The position numbers and the translations under genes were made by a program. Below the pieces are notes generated by a model that saw nothing but the letters and a program-made list of their open reading frames with translations, had not been told where the DNA came from and ran no database searches. 64,000 bases of DNA from Actinoplanes aureus (GTDB taxonomy: Bacteria; Actinomycetota; Actinomycetes; Mycobacteriales; Micromonosporaceae): positions 277,060 through 341,059 of the forward strand of contig NZ_JADQTO010000009.1 in assembly GCF_015704865.1 (NCBI RefSeq), written 5' to 3'. Numbering within the stretch: the first letter of the stretch is position 1; every line of letters starts with the position of its first letter. Positions 44,600 through 52,950 of this stretch are shown piece by piece.

Positions 44600-45504
44600 T
44601 CCATCGCCGCCACCGCCTCGGCCAGGGGATACACCCGGTCGATGACCGGACGCACCCGCTTCTCCACGACCAGGGCGGCCAGGGCGCTCAGATCGTCCCG
44701 GTTGAGCCGCGCGACCAGGCTGCTCGCCCGGCGGCCGGTCAGTTTCGCCGCCAGGATGCGGCGGGCCGGTCCGAGCCAATGCCCTCCCGTGCCGACCGAC
44801 AGGCTCAGCAAACCACCGGGCGCGAGGGCTTTGCGCAGCACCGGAAGCGGATAGTTGCCGGCCAGATCGAGGATCGCGTCGAACCCCTCCCCCGGCGTCG
44901 CCTGCTTCTCGTAGTCGACCACCGCTTCCGCACCGATCGACTTCATCAGCTCGGCGTTGCGGCCCGCACAGGAGGCCGTGACATGGGCGCCCAGGTCGGC
45001 GGCGATCTCCACGGCGAACGTACCGACCCCGCCCGAGGCGCCGGTGATCAGGATCTTCTGCCCCGGCCGTACCCGGAGCGCGTCGCGTACCCCCTGAAGG
45101 GCCGTGGTGCCGCCCACCGGAAGCGCCGCAGCCTCGATGAAGGTCATGCCCGCCGGCTTGGGCGCCGCAAGGCGCGCCCGGACCCGTGCGAACTCGGCGA
45201 TCGCGCCGGTGCCCTCGGCGAACACCTCGTCACCGACGCGCAGACCCTCGACGCCCGAGCCCACCGACTCGACGCGGCCGGCGAACGCCCGGCCGGTCAC
45301 AAAATCCCGCCGCGGCCGGCGCAGCCCGCCGGCCGCGGCCCGGATCGCGAACGGATCGCCACGCAGCATCAGCCGATCCGCCGCGTTGAGACCGGCCGCG
45401 TGCACCCGGACCAGCACTTCACCAGAGCGGGGTACGGGCGTCCCGACGTCCCGCAGAGCGAGCCGGCCCGGCGTCCCGTACCCGAGTTGGACGAGCGCCT
45501 TCAT
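44545..45504 (-). CDS. Quinone-oxidoreductase-like zinc-type dehydrogenase (MDR family)
   Basis: 319 residues. GroES-like N-terminal half (G-E-V-L-V-R-V-H-A-A-G-L-N-A-A-D) and Rossmann half (I-L-I-T-G-A-S-G-G-V-G-T-F-A-V). Structural and catalytic zinc ligands are absent, as in QOR-type NADPH reductases. ATG 45504 preferred over TTG 45510. Divergent from a TetR gene with two near-perfect operators between them. Confidence 0.88.
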   Translation of the reverse strand: MKALVQLGYGTPGRLALRDVGTPVPRSGEVLVRVHAAGLNAADRLMLRGDPFAIRAAAGGLRRPRRDFVTGRAFAGRVESVGSGVEGLRVGDEVFAEGTGAIAEFARVRARLAAPKPAGMTFIEAAALPVGGTTALQGVRDALRVRPGQKILITGASGGVGTFAVEIAADLGAHVTASCAGRNAELMKSIGAEAVVDYEKQATPGEGFDAILDLAGNYPLPVLRKALAPGGLLSLSVGTGGHWLGPARRILAAKLTGRRASSLVARLNRDDLSALAALVVEKRVRPVIDRVYPLAEAVAAMDQIDRGRVAGKVVVTVAE

Positions 45505-45520
45505 CCTCAACCACCTTCCT

Positions 45521-45548
45521 GCTTACGCTGTAAGCTTACGACGTAAGC
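45521..45548. promoter_or_regulatory. Tandem TetR operators
   Basis: Two 15-bp palindromes of the form GCTTAC-N3-GTAAGC, at 45521-45535 and 45534-45548, overlapping by two bases. They lie directly upstream of the dehydrogenase start and 63 bases before the TetR start. Two dimers could bind on nearly the same face. Confidence 0.8.
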
Positions 45549-45610
45549 AAGAGTGCGGTACGGTCGCCTTGAACGCAAGTCCTACTTCCGTCACCCCCGG
45601 GGATCGATCG

Positions 45611-46252
45611 ATGACAGCCACGCGCGAGCCGTTGAGCCGCGAACGCGTACTCAATGCCGCCCTGGCCCTGGCCGACGCCGGCGGCACCGACGCGCTCACC
45701 ATGCGCCGCCTCGGCCAGGAACTGGGCGTCGAAGCGATGTCGCTGTACCGGCACGTGGCCAACAAGGACGCCGTGCTCGCCGGCATAGTCGACCAGGTGA
45801 TCAGCGAAATCACCCTGCCGCCGCCGAGCGACGGCTGGAAGGCGGCGATGCGCTCCCGCGGTGTAGCCGCCCACCAGGCGCTGATCCGCCACCCATGGGC
45901 GCCCGCCCTGCTGATGTCGCGCACCAACACCGGTCCGGCCATGCTGCGCTACATCGACTACACCCTCGGGGTGCTGCGCGAAGCCGGCTTCTCCTGGCGG
46001 TTGACCGACTACGCGTGGAACACGATGGACAGCTACATCTACGGCTTCACGCTGCGCAAACTCAACTTCCCGATCGCCCAGCCCGACTACGCCGACGTGG
46101 CCTCCGCCCATGTGCACCTACTGGCCGGCGGCGGGTTCCCTTACATGGCCGAAATGACCCGTCATGTGATGGCCGGCAACCATCCCGGCGATCCAGACCT
46201 GACCTTCGGCCTGGACCTGATCCTCGACGGCTTGGAACGCCTCCGAGGCTGA
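45611..46252 (+). CDS. TetR-family regulator (TetR_C type)
   Basis: 213 residues. HTH with A-L-T-M-R-R-L-G-Q-E-L-G-V-E-A-M-S-L-Y-R-H-V, then the classical TetR_C domain (N-K-D-A-V-L-A-G-I-V-D). ATG at 45611. Divergent from the dehydrogenase and very likely its repressor via the GCTTAC operators. A 7-bp CCACCCC hairpin without a T-run follows at 46289-46304. Confidence 0.9.
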   Translation: MTATREPLSRERVLNAALALADAGGTDALTMRRLGQELGVEAMSLYRHVANKDAVLAGIVDQVISEITLPPPSDGWKAAMRSRGVAAHQALIRHPWAPALLMSRTNTGPAMLRYIDYTLGVLREAGFSWRLTDYAWNTMDSYIYGFTLRKLNFPIAQPDYADVASAHVHLLAGGGFPYMAEMTRHVMAGNHPGDPDLTFGLDLILDGLERLRG

Positions 46253-46341
46253 GGCGCCGCAATATCATGTGGGTTCCGTGCCTGCTCACCACCCCCTGGG
46301 GTGGAGGGGGTGGAGGGGCTTGTTAAGTTCTTCGCCAGCAG

Positions 46342-46426
46342 GTCCGGGTGGCGGAATGGCAGACGCGCTAGCTTGAGGTGCTAGTGCCCTTTATCGGGCG
46401 TGGGGGTTCAAGTCCCCCCTCGGACA
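46342..46426 (+). tRNA. tRNA-Leu (GAG)
   Basis: 85 bases. Acceptor arms GTCCGGG and CTCGGAC pair with one G-U; anticodon stem CTAGC/GCTAG encloses loop TTGAGGT with anticodon GAG; long variable arm GCCC-TTTATC-GGGC marks a class II tRNA; T-arm GGGGG-TTCAAGT-CCCCC. Discriminator base A; CCA is not encoded. An integrase gene points at its 3' end, so it is the likely attachment site of the downstream island. Confidence 0.95.
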
Positions 46427-46437
46427 CTTCCCAGTAG

Positions 46438-46458
46438 CACCCATGCATCACATGGGTG
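46438..46458. other. Hairpin next to tRNA 3' end, possible attachment-arm site
   Basis: CACCCATG-CATCA-CATGGGTG is an 8-bp perfect inverted repeat 12 bases beyond the tRNA-Leu end, followed by another GTTCATGGG. Integrase arm-binding sites and crossover sequences commonly lie here. A second copy of the tRNA 3' end was not seen in the window, so the far attachment site is outside it or lost. The rest of 46,427-46,669 shows no gene. Confidence 0.4.
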
Positions 46459-46669
46459 TTCATGGGCACATGATAGCCAGGCAGCGGCGACGGGCGGCGG
46501 GACGAAGCCTTCCGCGTAAGAAGCCTCTCACGGCATGGGCCGTTACATTTCCGCACGGTGGCCCCACCTCATCAGGTCGAACACCACGATGGTGATGGTC
46601 GTCACACTCGCCGGGCGACCCGCGTCTTCGGTAGGTCCCGCAGAGGGCAGCCGTCCTGACTTGCGGTGA

Positions 46670-47734
46670 TCACGGCAGGGGCAGGCGCGTGTCGCGCAGT
46701 TCCTCGGCCGGTGCCAGGGGGTGCGATTCGCCGGTGAGGGCGGCGAGCGCGCGGGCGACTTCTTCCAGGGTGGCTTTGACGTAGGTGGCGGTTGTTCCGG
46801 CGTCGCTGCTGGGGTCGTGGTCTGCGTAGGCGCGGGCGACGGCGTAGCCGCAGTGGCGTTCGACCCAGGTCAGGGTGGTGTGCCGCAGCCAGTGCGCGGA
46901 GACGTGCCGGGTGGCGACCCAGGGCAGGTGCTCGCCGAGTCGTTTCCACAGGTAGTCGTAGCGGCGGCGGCCGACCGGCCGGCCGTTGCGGTAGCGCAGG
47001 AGCCGGCCTTGGGGGTCGTTGTCGCCGCGTTCGGCGTGGTGGTCGGCGAGGGCTGCTGCGAGGGTGGGTGAGATGGGCTGCCATCGGGAGGTGCGGCCCT
47101 TTTCGCGTAGCCACAGCAGGCACTGGCCGGTATCGAGGTCGCGGCGTCGCAGGGCGAGTGCTCCTCCGCGGCGGCACGCGGTTTCCAGGTGCAGGCGCAG
47201 CAGGAGTAGGTCGAGGTGAGGGTCGTCGCCGGTCTTGGCGGCGACCTTGATGATCTGCGCCAGGCTGTCGGGGTTGAGGGCTTGGCGGGTGGCTGCGGGC
47301 CTGCGTGGCTTTGGGACGCGGGCGGCGGGGTTGGCGGTTTCGCTGATCAGGCCGTCGGCGATGGCGTAGCGGTACAGGCAGCGCAGGGCGGCGATCATGT
47401 GCTCGGCGGCGGAGCCACCGCCGCGGGAATTGCTGCGGGTGACGGCTGCGGTGCGGGCTTGTTCGGCCAAGGTCTGGATCTCGAGGGCGGTGGGTTCGTT
47501 GATGCGGCGGCTTCCCCACTGGTGGCGCACGCGCTGCCAGTAGGTGCTGTACAGGGACCGGGTTCCAGGGGTTACCGCCGCGGCGACTTGTGGCACGTAT
47601 TCGTCGAAGGTCGGGACGGGACGGCCAGGACCACGGGTTCCTGCCAGGAGTTGCTCCGGTGACAGGTCGAGCTGCTGCAGCAGGGCGTGTACGGCCTCGA
47701 TCTTGGAGGTGGCGGGTTCCTCCGGTCGGCTCAT
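46670..47734 (-). CDS. Tyrosine-type site-specific integrase
   Basis: 354 residues. N-terminal SAM-like core-binding domain (T-R-S-L-Y-S-T-Y-W-Q-R-V), then the catalytic domain with Arg in T-A-C-R-R-G-G-A-L, the H-x-x-R box H-W-L-R-H, and the nucleophile Tyr in T-T-A-T-Y-V-K-A. It faces the tRNA-Leu at 46342, as integrases of tRNA-borne islands do. Overlaps the AbrB-type gene by four bases. Confidence 0.88.
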   Translation of the reverse strand: MSRPEEPATSKIEAVHALLQQLDLSPEQLLAGTRGPGRPVPTFDEYVPQVAAAVTPGTRSLYSTYWQRVRHQWGSRRINEPTALEIQTLAEQARTAAVTRSNSRGGGSAAEHMIAALRCLYRYAIADGLISETANPAARVPKPRRPAATRQALNPDSLAQIIKVAAKTGDDPHLDLLLLRLHLETACRRGGALALRRRDLDTGQCLLWLREKGRTSRWQPISPTLAAALADHHAERGDNDPQGRLLRYRNGRPVGRRRYDYLWKRLGEHLPWVATRHVSAHWLRHTTLTWVERHCGYAVARAYADHDPSSDAGTTATYVKATLEEVARALAALTGESHPLAPAEELRDTRLPLP

Positions 47735-48147
47735 GTGTCCGCGCCGGCGGACGGGGCGTGGGACCGCAGGAGTGCTGTGGCGAGCTGCGCCGGATAGATC
47801 CACAGTGTTGGGCCGTCAGCGACCAGCAGTAACTGGTCTCCTGCATCAATACGCGCCTGGCGCCGGATGGTGGCGGGCAGAACAAGATGCCCACTGCTGC
47901 CGACCGTTGCCTTAACGTGTTCGATCGGCTCGGCACGCGGCAACGTCTTGCCGGCCATGATGACGCCGGAGTCGGCGACGTGCAGTTCGACTACATGCCC
48001 GTGTTCCCACTGCAGTTCGCTGAACTGTCGGCGGCTGGCCAGACGGCCGTGCGCATCGACGCGCGTGACAGCCAAGCTGTTCTGCGCCCAAGGTAGGTCT
48101 TTCCGTAGTGACGGAGAACGCAGTTGCGGTTTTGCGGGTCTCTGCAT
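47731..48147 (-). CDS. AbrB/SpoVT-type DNA-binding protein with two domains
   Basis: 138 residues from ATG 48147. Two swapped-hairpin AbrB-like units: V-T-R-V-D-A-H-G-R-L-A-S-R-R-Q-F (~30-45) and V-K-A-T-V-G-S-S-G-H-L-V-L-P-A-T-I-R-R (~80-98). Translationally coupled to the integrase, so it probably regulates integration or excision, or acts as a directionality factor. Such integrase-AbrB pairs recur beside tRNAs in actinobacteria, from memory. Confidence 0.75.
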   Translation of the reverse strand: MQRPAKPQLRSPSLRKDLPWAQNSLAVTRVDAHGRLASRRQFSELQWEHGHVVELHVADSGVIMAGKTLPRAEPIEHVKATVGSSGHLVLPATIRRQARIDAGDQLLLVADGPTLWIYPAQLATALLRSHAPSAGADT

Positions 48148-48947
48148 CACCGTTGCCGCCGTCCTGGCCCGATTCACCGCGCAGTCGACGGTCCGCAGTG
48201 AGGCTGGCGAGGCACCGCTTTGCGATCCTGGCCTGGCACGGCGGTATTGCTGGCCCGGAGCGGTTTCGCCGTGGCCCCTTTTTGCGTCCTGACCTCTTTC
48301 ACAGCTAATCCCATCGGGGCAGGGCTGCGGTAGTTGTCTGCGGTTGTCCGCTGGTCTCGGCGTACGGGTTCTGTTGCGACGATGCGAAGCCCGATACACC
48401 TGAGGTGCACAGCCTGGATTCCTCGCGCTCCGGATTCCAGGCAGGCCAGCGCCCTCGACGCCTCTGCTGCTCACGCTCGGTCACCGACTGAGCTCGGAGG
48501 CGCTCTGATCGGGGCAGAAGCTCACAGGTGATTGTGCGTCCGTGGCGCGACGCCGGGCGCCAGAAAGCGGATGGCGATCGTGTATAGCCATCGGCTGGCA
48601 TCCCGGGCCGGACGCGATCCGGGCGGCGTGGCGATGAACAGCGCACTTGAGGCATCGGTGCCCCGCCTCGGTGACGAGGATTCGAGCGGCACGTCCCGGG
48701 CGGGTCGGATAAAGACGCAGATATGCCGCTCACGGGGCCGGCTCTATGGCGCGCGGGAGGCGGAGCAGGCTGCCCGTCTGATCGGGACCGGGCGTTCGAG
48801 CTGAGCGCGACCGGAGTGTGGTCGCCGCTGAAACGCAGCGTGGTCAACCTTCTCGCCCGACCCGGGCACCGCCCTGCTCACCGCCGTCAAGAGTGGGTTC
48901 AAACGCAGGCATTGCCGAATCCCCCGGATCGACGGCCACTGTTCTCC
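48148..48947. other. Island stretch without a supported gene
   Basis: About 800 bases of lower and uneven G+C. Several open frames occur but none has codon bias, motifs or a ribosome site I trust. Probably decayed island DNA. Confidence 0.5.
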
Positions 48948-49262
48948 ATGGTTGTCGTCCAAGTGGCGTTGACCACCGAAACAGGCTCAGCGGTATGGCC
49001 CGCGGCGGTCACTCTCATGGGCATGGCCGGGATCTGCGGTGCGCTCGTCTGGTCGCGGCGCCGCAACGCCGGCATCACAGGCCAGACCATTCGTCGAGCC
49101 CGATGGCTATGGAATAGGTGCTGGTACTGCCAGCGATGCGGGCACGTGTCGCTGCTGACCCCGGCAATTTCTCGAACCATCCCTGCAGGCGGATTGGCGA
49201 CCTCCTTGGTTGACTTAGCAAACCGGCTCCAGTGGCAGTCCACCTCCTCTGCGTCACGGTGA
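48948..49262 (+). CDS. Small membrane protein with cysteine-rich loop
   Basis: 104 residues. One membrane helix (A-V-W-P-A-A-V-T-L-M-G-M-A-G-I-C-G-A-L-V), then basic W-S-R-R-R-N, and a possible zinc loop R-C-W-Y-C-Q-R-C-G-H. Similar TM-plus-CxxC proteins occur on actinobacterial mobile DNA. The start is uncertain and the gene may be a remnant. Confidence 0.4.
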   Translation: MVVVQVALTTETGSAVWPAAVTLMGMAGICGALVWSRRRNAGITGQTIRRARWLWNRCWYCQRCGHVSLLTPAISRTIPAGGLATSLVDLANRLQWQSTSSASR

Positions 49263-49371
49263 TCGAGGCCCCGAGGACCCCAGCTCTAGATGTGCCGAGC
49301 CTGCGGGCTGTACGGTTGCCCCATTAGGTGAAGGCCGTGGCCATACCTCTGACGGGCATGTTCGAACAGAT

Positions 49372-49393
49372 CCGATACGAAGACAGGTATCGG
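49372..49393. promoter_or_regulatory. Inverted repeat upstream of lsr2
   Basis: CCGATAC-N8-GTATCGG, perfect 7-bp arms, in the 300-bp gap before the Lsr2 gene. A -10-like TATAGT follows at 49501. Could be an operator for lsr2; nothing else in this gap is supported. Confidence 0.35.
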
Positions 49394-49563
49394 CGTTCCG
49401 AAGCCAGTGCTGCTACGTCGCCGCTACGGATCGCAAAAGGTGCGATCCACCACCAGCGGACGGGACACGCAGCGATTCACCGGTGAGCGGCGAGAAAGGT
49501 TATAGTCGGGCGTTGGCCGCCCTCAACCGTACAACATTTCGGCGAAAACGGAGTATCACCCTC

Positions 49564-49905
49564 ATGGCGAAGCAGATAGTCACCATTCTTACGGATGACC
49601 TCGACGGCAAGAAGGCAGACCGAACGGTCGAGTTCGGCCTGGACGGGGTCAACTACACGATCGACCTGTCCGAGACGAATGCAGGGAAGCTGCGGAAGGC
49701 GCTCGACCCGTTCATTTCAGCGGGCACCCGCCAAGGACGCAGCAACCCGCTGACCCGTCGAAGCCCGGGCCGGGGTACCGGCGCCGGCACATCGACTCGC
49801 GGAGAGAACCAGGCGATCCGCGAGTGGGCACGCAACAACGGCCACGAGCTGTCGGAACGCGGCCGCATCCCGGCTAAGGTCCTGGCGGCCTACAACAGCC
49901 GCTAA
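49564..49905 (+). CDS. lsr2: Lsr2 nucleoid-associated silencer
   Basis: 113 residues. N-terminal dimerisation part M-A-K-Q-I-V-T-I-L-T-D-D-L-D-G and D-G-V-N-Y-T-I-D-L-S, then a basic linker and C-terminal DNA-binding domain (I-R-E-W-A-R-N-N-G-H-E-L-S-E-R-G-R-I-P). The R-G-R hook reads the minor groove of A+T-rich DNA. Located on the island, so it is likely an additional copy that silences or stabilises incoming DNA. Confidence 0.93.
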   Translation: MAKQIVTILTDDLDGKKADRTVEFGLDGVNYTIDLSETNAGKLRKALDPFISAGTRQGRSNPLTRRSPGRGTGAGTSTRGENQAIREWARNNGHELSERGRIPAKVLAAYNSR

Positions 49906-50543
49906 GGTCGCAATCGTTCGCGTTACGATGCCGCCTCCGGACCCGTACCCAGAAACGTCCGAGACGGCATCGTCAGGTATGACCCCGACTGTAAGAGCGG
50001 CCTCCCAGCGCGGGGGACGCGGTGCGCGGCGGCCAGGTGGAATAGGTCGACAGGCGCCACACTGCTACCCGGGCAGGGACGCGCGACCCCTTGACCCCCA
50101 GTCCCATAACGATTGGGTTAAGTAACATCAACTTGTGCCATTTCATATGCAGATCCGGACAGAACGACACCGCTGTGACGTCCGATTTCAACCAATCCCG
50201 GAGAAGTTGATCAAGGCTGTGACCAGGGATGTGACCACGCCCAATCAAGTGCGGCACCTGCCAGCCGATCCGGAACAATTGTCAATTCCCGCGAAAACGA
50301 CGGCACCTTACCGCGGACGTGGGAGTATTCGGATTCTGCCCGGAATCGGGAATACGGAACGGCATCGAGGCGTCAGACTCGGTGACCACTTGACAGCTCA
50401 TGAGAAGACCGTCTGTCCCCCACCAGCATTAAGCCCGGCTCTTCCTCATCGCGGGCGCCTGGTCCCAGAATAGCTCGCCATTCCGTTTCACGTTCATGTG
50501 TCGATGACCGGCCGCGACGGCGCGGACATGACCAGTTCGGCGA
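49906..50543. other. Non-coding island stretch
   Basis: About 640 bases with A+T-richer patches (for example around 50105-50130) but no frame that looks coding. No RNA gene or repeat recognised. Possibly an Lsr2-bound silent zone. Confidence 0.45.
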
Positions 50544-50690
50544 TTAGGTCGCCCGCACCTTGCTGACATACGGGTAGACCAAACCCAGCAACCACCGGTA
50601 GTTGTAGCTGGTGTTCGGCTCCAGCTCCCGCGACAGCGGCCACCCCTCACAGACCACCTGCGTGGTGTCGCTCTGCCTCGGTCGGCCTGC
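50544..50690 (-). pseudogene. 3' remnant of an unidentified gene
   Basis: On the minus strand, one frame reads T-Q-V-V-C-E-G-W-P-L-S-R-E-L-E-P and continues N-T-S-Y-N-Y-R-W-L-L-G-L-V-Y-P-Y-V-S-K-V to a TAA at 50546-50544. The composition looks like a real protein C-terminus but no start or upstream domain survives. Parent family not recognised. Confidence 0.4.
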
Positions 50691-50867
50691 CGGGGCATCG
50701 CGCTGCCGGCACAACCGGTCTTACACCCTTCCTCGCAGCGTTCTCCGTGACGGATCCGGACCAACGGGCCCGCATCCGGGCCCGTTGCTGTCGTGACCGA
50801 GCTCGGATAACGACGGCGTTCGCCTCGAGACGCAGGACGCGGCGAACATCCTGGAGCGTCGAGCGCC

Positions 50868-51332
50868 CTACGGCTGCGGCTCGATGAAAAGCGGTGCCTG
50901 GTGCCACGCCAAGTCGGGATCGACGTGAAGGTGGCGGCGCCAACCGAGAGATGACCAAAAGTGTTCCGCCTCCGCGGAGAAGGCAACAAGCCGTCGATCC
51001 GGATAGCGCCCACGGAGGAGTTCTATGACCGCGGTGCCGACCCCGCGGCCGCGATGGGCGCCGTGCCCTTCGATGTACTGGATTTCGAGAGCGATGGCCC
51101 CGAGGAATGGAACACCGGCATAGTCGACAGCTTTGAAGTCGTCGCCTAGCCTCAGCCGTGCTACCTCTTGCATGCCTTCCAGGGCTCGCACGAAGATGCT
51201 CCTGGAATGGGGAGGGACGGGACGGCCGTACCACCACTCCTGATTGAATCCGGCGCCTGCTTCGTCATGCGGGAACGGGGCCCAGAGGTGAGCGCCCGCT
51301 GGACGGCCGAGTTCAACGAGCACGAGGTCCAT
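50868..51332 (-). CDS. GNAT-family acetyltransferase
   Basis: 154 residues from ATG 51332; earlier starts up to 51422 are possible. The acetyl-CoA region reads H-R-G-R-G-V-G-T-A-V-I-E-L-L, preceded by strand L-E-I-Q-Y-I-E-G and followed by A-E-A-E-H-F-W-S-S-L-G-W, a normal GNAT C-terminus. Acceptor unknown. Sits alone on the island between the remnant and the nuclease gene. Confidence 0.72.
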   Translation of the reverse strand: MDLVLVELGRPAGAHLWAPFPHDEAGAGFNQEWWYGRPVPPHSRSIFVRALEGMQEVARLRLGDDFKAVDYAGVPFLGAIALEIQYIEGHGAHRGRGVGTAVIELLRGRYPDRRLVAFSAEAEHFWSSLGWRRHLHVDPDLAWHQAPLFIEPQP

Positions 51333-51546
51333 ACGGTGATTCTGCCCCATGCGACCCGGATGGGAGCTGAGCAGATGGCGGTGCTGGAACTCGAACAACA
51401 CCAAACGTCGCCGATCCGCCAACCTTCGAACTCATGGTGCTGGCGACGCGCAGCGTTAGGCTGCCTGCACTCGGGGACGCGACCGAACTCGACAGATGGG
51501 CGGCGCATACTGAGTGCTGGTGTGAAGACCTGATCTTGGAGGGTGG

Positions 51547-52943
51547 ATGCTGGTCCGCCGGATAACGCTGAGCCACTTCCGCGGTGTGGCAGCGGGTACG
51601 GTGCGGCTGGACGGGAACGCGCTGCTCGTCGGTACGAACAGCGTCGGCAAGTCCACGGTCTGCGAGGCGTTGGATCTGGTTCTCGGCCCAGAGCGCATGT
51701 TCCGCCGTCCCGTAATCGATGAGTACGACTTCTACGGCGCGCAGTACCAGCCGCAGGACGGCAGCTCGCCCGAGGTGCGCATCGACGTGGTACTCACCGA
51801 TCTCACGGCCGAGGCGGAAAGGCGATTTCGCAGCCACCTGCGCCGCTGGTCAGCGGCGCAGGGCGACTTCGCCGAGCCGGACGCTCCGACACCCCAAGAG
51901 GACGGAGACCAAACTGAGTGGTGCCTGCCGGTCGTGATCCTGGGACGGTTCAATCCGCCGGAGGACGATTTCGAGGGTGCGACCTTCTTCGCCCACCCCG
52001 AACTGGTTACCGACGACCTGACCGAGGAGTCCGCTGATCTGGGCGGTGGCCTAAAACCGTTCACCCGCGAGGACAAGCGGCTATGCCGCTTTCTCTACCT
52101 GCGGCCGAACCGCACGGGTAACCGCGCGTTAAGTTTCCAGCGAGGGTCGCTGCTGGACACGATCGTCCGGCTGGAGTCGGAATCAGCCGGCCAGCTGTGG
52201 GAGACAGCCCTGCGAGATCTTGCCGATGTGGTAATCGCCGGCGAAGAAACGGGCTTCTTCAAGGTCCGCACCGAGCTGCGCGGCCGGGTAGAAAGAAGTA
52301 TCGCGAACACCACCGCCAATTCGCAGAGGCTGTTCTGGCCCGCGCTGTGCTGGTAGTGGAGGGCGCCACCGAGGTCGCTCTCTTCCAGGCCGCCGCGGAC
52401 GTCCTCGACGCCGATCCCGCAGTCGATTACCTGCACCCTGACCTCGCCGGCGTTTCCCTGTTCAATGCCGGCGGTGATCATGCCGTACCGCTCTTCGCCC
52501 CAGTGTTCGCCGCGATGGGCAAGCCGGTGTTCGGCATCCACGATCAACCCACCAAGCCCCTCGACCCGGCCCTCAAACCCAAGAGCGACCAGTTCACTGA
52601 CTACAAGGAAATCCCATACAGGGGAATCGAGACACTGCTAGTCGCGGAGACACCGATCGTTGTCCAGCGGCGCTTCGCCGCAGCCGTCGTCACCCGGTCC
52701 GACTATCCCGGTGGCGCGCCATTACTGCCGGAGGCGACCGAGGACGAGGTCCGCGCGCACGTTCGGCACCTCCTGCAAGCCAAGAAAGGCTCGTATGACG
52801 GGTACGCCGTGCTGCTGATCAACGAGTGCCGCAACGCCGCCGAGCTGCCCTCGTCGGTATCCGTCTTCCTCCAGACTATCGACGCCCACCTACTAGCGGC
52901 CTCGACATCTGAGGCGGAGCCCACAGCAGACCCAGAGAGCTGA
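51547..52943 (+). pseudogene. OLD-family ATPase/TOPRIM nuclease (GajA-like), internally deleted and frameshifted
   Basis: First frame (51547-52356): ABC-type ATPase start with Walker A V-G-T-N-S-V-G-K-S-T. Second frame (from ~52300 to 52943): TOPRIM domain with V-L-V-V-E-G-A-T-E-V-A-L-F. Between them the expected ~200 residues, including Walker B and the T-S-H-S switch, are missing; the join near 52290-52320 also changes frame. An intact relative would run about 600 residues. The nuclease should be inactive. Its partner helicase follows eight bases later. Confidence 0.8.
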
Positions 52944-52950
52944 GACGCTG

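Noticed and set aside
46289..46304. CCACCCC-CT-GGGGTGG hairpin as terminator of the TetR gene
   Set aside because: Loop is only two bases and no T-run follows, so it is not a convincing Rho-independent terminator.
48305..48847. Minus-strand 180-codon frame on the island
   Set aside because: No motif, no ribosome site, Arg/Pro/Ser-biased composition and poor third-position pattern.
50135..50473. Plus-strand 112-codon frame
   Set aside because: Lies in A+T-richer DNA, lacks codon bias and recognisable features; treated as non-coding.
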